Shown: positions 63,961 through 64,000 of the stretch, in pieces
Layout of the letters: each line of letters begins with the position of its first letter
Numbering within the stretch: position 1 is the first letter of the stretch
Assembly (NCBI GenBank): GCA_948567375.1
Contig: OX419757.1
Location: forward strand, 33,294,001 to 33,358,000
Origin: Lunularia cruciata
Taxonomy: Eukaryota > Streptophyta > Marchantiopsida > Lunulariales > Lunulariaceae
Reading direction: 5' to 3'
Length of the DNA: 64,000 bases
Notes under the pieces: generated by a model
Databases searched by the model: none
The model's input: only the letters and a program-made list of their open reading frames with translations
What the model was told of the DNA's origin: nothing
Translations under genes and position numbers: made by a program

Positions 63961-64000
63961 TTTCCAAAGTGATTTCTACCTCCTCCTCTTCAATGCATCT

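Larger units (their letters stand above)
59810..64000 (-). mobile_element. Ty3/gypsy element D3, running off the window
   Basis: Minus strand: 3' LTR 59810-60535, polypurine tract, integrase, RNase H, RT, protease. The 5' part, including gag and 5' LTR, is beyond 64000. It is less decayed than D2, but stops remain throughout. Confidence 0.88.

Overview
The window reads as nuclear DNA of a land plant, probably a non-seed plant (bryophyte, lycophyte or fern grade). Evidence: one very large intron-rich gene of plant type with GT-AG introns, a decayed plastid psbB fragment, and many decayed Ty1/copia and Ty3/gypsy LTR elements with plant-type LTRs, tRNA-iMet-like primer sites and polypurine tracts. 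Assignment below 'land plant' is inference.

Centre (about 14.6-36.5 kb). One intact minus-strand gene encodes a class-A BEACH-domain protein (SPIRRIG/BCHA1 group, related to animal ALFY/WDFY3). All 20 coding exons join in phase from an ATG at 34242 to a stop at 15111: 11,400 nt, 3,799 residues. Order: armadillo-like N-terminus, ConA-like domain, long helical region, PH-BEACH, WD40 repeats, and a C-terminal FYVE-type zinc finger whose basic PI3P-binding signature is degenerate.

Left (1-9.5 kb). This holds broken pieces of an unusual LTR retroelement. A minus-strand piece (1-1.64 kb) carries the C-terminal half of a C5-cytosine-methyltransferase-like domain fused upstream of a reverse transcriptase. 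A plus-strand piece (2.6-7.16 kb, interrupted by about 2.2 kb) carries gag, a retropepsin and the N-terminal motif I of the same kind of methyltransferase domain. This methyltransferase-bearing retroelement is the most unusual system in the window. Next to it lie a partial element with a clear primer-binding site (family F, 7.6-8.88 kb) and a possible LINE-like fragment.

9.5-14.6 kb. A minus-strand copia element (copia A) has a psbB fragment inside its gag and is flanked outside both LTRs by 157-bp direct repeats.

Right (36.5-64 kb). AT-rich DNA with a degenerate CCTTAG-containing repeat is followed by nested elements. Gypsy family D is present as D1 (plus, 40.2-43.97 kb, truncated), D2 (minus, 46.6-53.2 kb), D3 (minus, 59.8 kb to the window end) and a solo LTR inside D2 with a perfect 5-bp target duplication. 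Copia family B is present as a plus-strand fragment (38.9-40.0 kb) and a longer minus-strand copy (53.2-57.8 kb) inserted in the 5' LTR of D2. A processed-looking fragment of the co-chaperone HOP/STI1 lies at 59.04-59.44 kb. None of these elements looks coding-competent in this window. The BEACH gene is the only clear functional gene.
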